23,137 nt of DNA from DAIRFP01 sp036794995 (GTDB lineage Bacteria > Desulfobacterota > Binatia > UBA9968), in assembly GCA_036794995.1 (NCBI GenBank), contig DAIRFP010000066.1, positions 1-23,137 of the forward strand, written 5' to 3'. The notes beneath the pieces are model-generated. The model made no database searches and had not been told where the DNA came from. It was given only the letters and a program-made list of their open reading frames with translations. A program made the translations under genes and the position numbers. Shown here piece after piece: positions 20,771 to 23,137 of this stretch; position 1 is the stretch's first letter, and each line of letters starts with the position of its first letter.

Positions 20771-21412
20771 ATGGACCGAACTCAACTCATCATCGTTCGT
20801 CACGGCCAGACCCATTGGAATCTCCAGCTGATACGACAGGGGCATCTGGACAGTCCACTGACCGAGACAGGGCTAGCTCAGGCTAGGGCATTGGGCGAAA
20901 GATTGGCGCGGGAAACTTTTACTGCGCTCTACAGCAGCGATCTCGGCCGGGCGGTTCAGACGGCGCAAATTATCGTGGCAGCAACCGGCCACAAGATTGT
21001 CACGGACCCGCGACTGCGGGAACGGCATCTCGGTATCTTTCAAGGTCTCAACGGCGACCAGCTCAGGGAAAAGTATCCGGAGGAGTATCGACTCCACCGG
21101 ACTGTCGGTCCAAGCTACGTGATCCCCGGCGGCGAGAGCGTCGAACAGCAGGTAGCGCGGAACGTCGATTGTCTAAATGAGATTGCCAAGCAGCATTTCG
21201 GCGAGACGATTGTCGTGGTAACTCATGGGGGCGTTCTGAGCGGGCTTTTCCGGTACACGTTTTCGATTCCGTTCAATGCGCCTCGGCGGTTCGAATTCAC
21301 CAACGCGGGGCTGAACGTCTTCAACTATGACGAAGGCAACTGGTTTCTGCAAACCTGGGGTGACCTTAGCCATTTGAATGGGGTGGGCACCGTCGATGGC
21401 GACGACCCATAG
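20771..21412 (+). CDS. histidine phosphatase (phosphoglycerate mutase-like, GpmB/CobC type)
   Basis: 213 residues of the histidine phosphatase superfamily. Catalytic set is complete: RHG with H11 (IIVRHGQTHWN), R60 in SSDLGRAVQTA, E84 in LRERHLGIFQG, and H152 in VVVTHGGVLSG. The layout and the HLGIFQGLNGDQLREKYPE segment match the small GpmB/alpha-ribazole-phosphatase group, which more often dephosphorylates than transfers phosphate between 2- and 3-phosphoglycerate. The substrate is not decided. No cobalamin genes lie near. AGGA lies 9 nt before the ATG. The TAG stop touches the first base of the REP-like repeat at 21412-21539. Confidence 0.92.
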   Translation: MDRTQLIIVRHGQTHWNLQLIRQGHLDSPLTETGLAQARALGERLARETFTALYSSDLGRAVQTAQIIVAATGHKIVTDPRLRERHLGIFQGLNGDQLREKYPEEYRLHRTVGPSYVIPGGESVEQQVARNVDCLNEIAKQHFGETIVVVTHGGVLSGLFRYTFSIPFNAPRRFEFTNAGLNVFNYDEGNWFLQTWGDLSHLNGVGTVDGDDP

Positions 21413-21539
21413 CAGGCTGGCCCAAAACGCTCACCTGCTTCGTTGCGCTCGCCCGTCTCGCTCCAACGTACTCCCGATGTACGCCTTCGCTCGCCGACCA
21501 TCGCGCGCCTCGCATCTGAGACGTTTTTGACCAGCCTGC
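21412..21539. repeat. REP-like long palindromic element
   Basis: A 128-bp near-symmetric element. The outer arms GCAGGCTGG (21412-21420) and CCAGCCTGC (21531-21539) are perfect inverted copies and continue into CCAAAACG and CGTTTTTG. The centre CGTAC-TCCCGAT-GTACG (21467-21483) is a perfect hairpin tip on the same axis. Between, the arms are imperfectly complementary. It fills the convergent gap after the phosphatase and begins at the last base of its stop codon. Similar elements with an AAAAACG-type arm and a GCCTGC end are common in some proteobacterial genomes as far as I recall. It may act as a two-way terminator or a RAYT-mobilised repeat. Confidence 0.75.
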
Positions 21540-21546
21540 AGCATAG

Positions 21547-21574
21547 TCTGAAACCTGAAACCCGACACCTGAAA
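21547..21574. repeat. 7-bp-period intergenic array (CCTGAAA type)
   Basis: Four heptamers TCTGAAA, CCTGAAA, CCCGACA, CCTGAAA directly after the REP-like element and before the end of the carboxyltransferase gene. On the minus strand the unit is TTTCAGG, related to the GCTTTCA-GGTTCAA units at 8153-8187. Confidence 0.6.
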
Positions 21575-21584
21575 CCACATTGCT

Positions 21585-23057
21585 CTACACCTCTGCCGTT
21601 CCCGCCGACCTTCTTTCCATCCTGACTGAGAAGCCGGGGCGCTTGATATAAATCTGATTGGAGTCCTTCCGCTTGCTGAGCTGTTCGATCAGCTTCACCA
21701 GCGGCTGGCTGCCGTCCAGATACTCGCGTGGCTTGCCGCCTTCCGGCAAGGCGTTGACGGCGTCGTCGCCGGCGAAGAACCGCAGGATCAGCTCTTCGTC
21801 GGAAATATTGGCGCCGAATCTCTGGCGAATTTCATGCAGTGAGGGATCGGGTTGCGACCAGTTCGTCCATTCTCGCGCGCGCGGACGGCTGAGGATCTTG
21901 TCTTTCACTTGAGGATCCATCAGCTCGGCGCCTTCCTTACCCCAAATGCCCAGGGCATACTGGATCACTTGATCCGGAACTTCTCTGTAGCGCTCGCCGA
22001 GCATCACGTTGATAGCCGCTTGCGTGCCGACGTATTGCGAGAGCGGGGTGACCATGATCGGATAACCAAAGTCCTTGCGAACGTGGGCTGCCTCTTCCAG
22101 TGCCGCGTCCATCTGGTTTTCCATGCCGACGATCTTTAACTGGTGGCGCATGTTGGAAATCATGCCGCCGGGCACTTGGTGCAAATACTGCGATTGGTCG
22201 TACTCGACGGGCTTGCCGATGGGTAGACCGTCTTGCTTGGCAACGTGGGTAAAGTGCGTGACCACCGCTTCGAGAGGCTTTAGGTCTACGGCCGGCGAGT
22301 AACCCAGAGCCTTGAGATTGCTCGCAATATTGAAAATGGAAGGTTGACCTGAACCGTTGGCCAGCGGCGGCACCGCGGTGTGCAGGATCCTCATGCCGAG
22401 CTTGACCCCTTCGAGATAACAAAGCGGCGCCTGGCCGCTGTTGCAGTGCGCGTGAAATTCCACCGGAATATCGCCGGCACTCTTTAGCACCATGGGAATG
22501 AGGGTGCGGGCGCGCTCCGGCGTCAAAAGCCCGCCCACGTCTTTGAAGCAAATACGCCAGGGCTTGATGGCCGCCGCTTCACGCGCCTTCGTTGCATAGT
22601 ATTCGTCCGTGTGGCGCGGCGAGACCGAATAAATCAGGTTGGCGACCGTGTCCATGCCGTTAATCTTGAGGTCGGCGATCTCCTCTTTAAAGGCATCGTA
22701 GTCGTTCCAGCAGTTCGATGTTCGTGTCAACGTGAGACCATAAGAAACCAGCCGTTCCACCAAAAGTTTGAGAATACAGTGGGGCGTCTTTTCGAAAGCG
22801 CTGTGCATGCCCCCGTGATAGCGGAGACGAGTTTTCTTGATGCGCTTGGTGCCCTCCCGCAGCCATTCCCAAGGATTTTCTTTGTGCTCGCGCACATACT
22901 TTTTGAACATGACGCTGAGAAAGAATTCCATGGACTCGAAGCCGGCGTCGTCCATGTGCTCCGCGGCGGGAAGCATGGCGCCGACCTTCATATTCAGCGC
23001 CCAAAGGCTCTGGTTGCCGTCGCGCAGGGTGGTATCGATAAATCGGACTTCGCTCAT
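21585..23057 (-). CDS. pyruvate carboxylase/oxaloacetate decarboxylase-type carboxyltransferase subunit (no biotin domain)
   Basis: 490 residues. A TIM-barrel HMGL-like domain (1-about 280) is followed by the conserved carboxylase (PYC_OADA) domain (to about 460). Seen: FIDTTLRDGNQSLWA (6-20; usual text DTTLRDAHQSLLA, so H is N and A is G), carbamylated-lysine motif ICFKDVGGLLTP with K172, metal histidines FHAHCNSG (H202 and H204), and HQVPGGMISNMRHQL. Such subunits transfer CO2 between biotin and pyruvate or a similar 2-oxo acid. The C-terminus ends in a basic tail without the biotinyl motif (AMKM), and no biotin carboxylase or carrier gene is in the window. The acceptor could therefore differ from pyruvate. 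GGGAGG precedes the ATG. Confidence 0.88.
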   Translation of the reverse strand: MSEVRFIDTTLRDGNQSLWALNMKVGAMLPAAEHMDDAGFESMEFFLSVMFKKYVREHKENPWEWLREGTKRIKKTRLRYHGGMHSAFEKTPHCILKLLVERLVSYGLTLTRTSNCWNDYDAFKEEIADLKINGMDTVANLIYSVSPRHTDEYYATKAREAAAIKPWRICFKDVGGLLTPERARTLIPMVLKSAGDIPVEFHAHCNSGQAPLCYLEGVKLGMRILHTAVPPLANGSGQPSIFNIASNLKALGYSPAVDLKPLEAVVTHFTHVAKQDGLPIGKPVEYDQSQYLHQVPGGMISNMRHQLKIVGMENQMDAALEEAAHVRKDFGYPIMVTPLSQYVGTQAAINVMLGERYREVPDQVIQYALGIWGKEGAELMDPQVKDKILSRPRAREWTNWSQPDPSLHEIRQRFGANISDEELILRFFAGDDAVNALPEGGKPREYLDGSQPLVKLIEQLSKRKDSNQIYIKRPGFSVRMERRSAGTAEV

Positions 23058-23106
23058 GCTTCCTCCCGACGTCGTTCGAATCGTTCAATTGATTCCTACC
23101 ATTATG

Positions 23107-23133
23107 TGTATAAACTCTAGGATATTAGTTCAA
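23107..23133 (-). promoter_or_regulatory. weak candidate promoter for the carboxyltransferase
   Basis: Leftward TTGAAC (23128-23133), 15 bp spacer, TATACA (23107-23112). The spacer is short and the window ends just upstream, so this is tentative. Confidence 0.25.
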
Positions 23134-23137
23134 TGGA

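Noticed and set aside
21937..22551. Leftward 204-codon frame inside the carboxyltransferase gene
   Set aside because: It is a frame-shifted reading of a conserved enzyme, rich in Arg and Gly, with no motif.
1..23137. CRISPR arrays, tRNA or rRNA genes, insertion sequences
   Set aside because: No spaced direct repeats of CRISPR size, no cloverleaf with conserved T-arm, and no transposase reading frame were seen.

Overview
The window is about 23 kb of moderately GC-rich bacterial chromosome, densely packed with short genes on both strands. The gene content (glutathione reductase, RpoE-type ECF sigma factor with a zinc-finger anti-sigma factor, exported AlgH/YqgE-like protein, two amidohydrolase-2 enzymes, two related alpha/beta hydrolases, an Asp/Glu-racemase-fold protein, a signal-less SsuA/THI5-type binding protein, a stand-alone carboxyltransferase) suggests an uncultured Gram-negative soil or subsurface bacterium. 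It fits the deltaproteobacteria-like or Binatota/Tectomicrobia/Rokubacteria kind. That placement is inference from gene content only. I saw no rRNA, tRNA, CRISPR array, transposase or integrase.

Left part (1-8.2 kb): a leftward set (MFS exporter, ParB-like protein, racemase-fold protein, then a 22-codon amidohydrolase tail) faces rightward glutathione reductase across a region with two good divergent sigma70-type promoters. Rightward there follow a haem-oxygenase-fold protein, a small exported protein built from charged heptads, a clear intrinsic terminator, and an amidohydrolase plus NUDIX pair with a strong promoter.

Middle part (8.2-14.9 kb): the leftward sigma/anti-sigma pair and a DUF4139 protein form what looks like one envelope-stress unit. 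Near-perfect RpoE-type promoters (GGAAC, 17 or 18 bp, GTCTAA) lie in front of both the sigma gene and the DUF4139 gene, so the sigma factor probably controls itself and DUF4139. A weaker look-alike precedes the heptad-repeat gene. Further right are the orphan binding protein, an AlgH/YqgE-like plus PPOX-like operon (ATGA overlap), and a LON-substrate-domain protein.

Right part (14.9-23.1 kb): two related alpha/beta hydrolases sit tail to tail 7 bp apart, followed by a second amidohydrolase. Then comes an accessory island (about 18.04-20.7 kb). It holds a frameshifted LexA-type DNA-binding protein, a DUF6155-like protein, an attC-like hairpin, an EVE-domain protein with a PD-(D/E)XK-like C-terminus (possible modification-sensing nuclease), an intact DUF2442 gene and the stump of its DUF4160 partner. 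A histidine phosphatase, a 128-bp REP-like hairpin element and a leftward pyruvate-carboxylase-type carboxyltransferase close the window.

The best candidates for something new are the small ECF regulon with DUF4139, the EVE-nuclease gene next to an attC-like site, and the glutathione reductase whose NADPH-recognition residues are altered (G179, W198). Several gene stumps (27-95, 16637-16750, 18044-18279, 20561-20692) show repeated local rearrangement.
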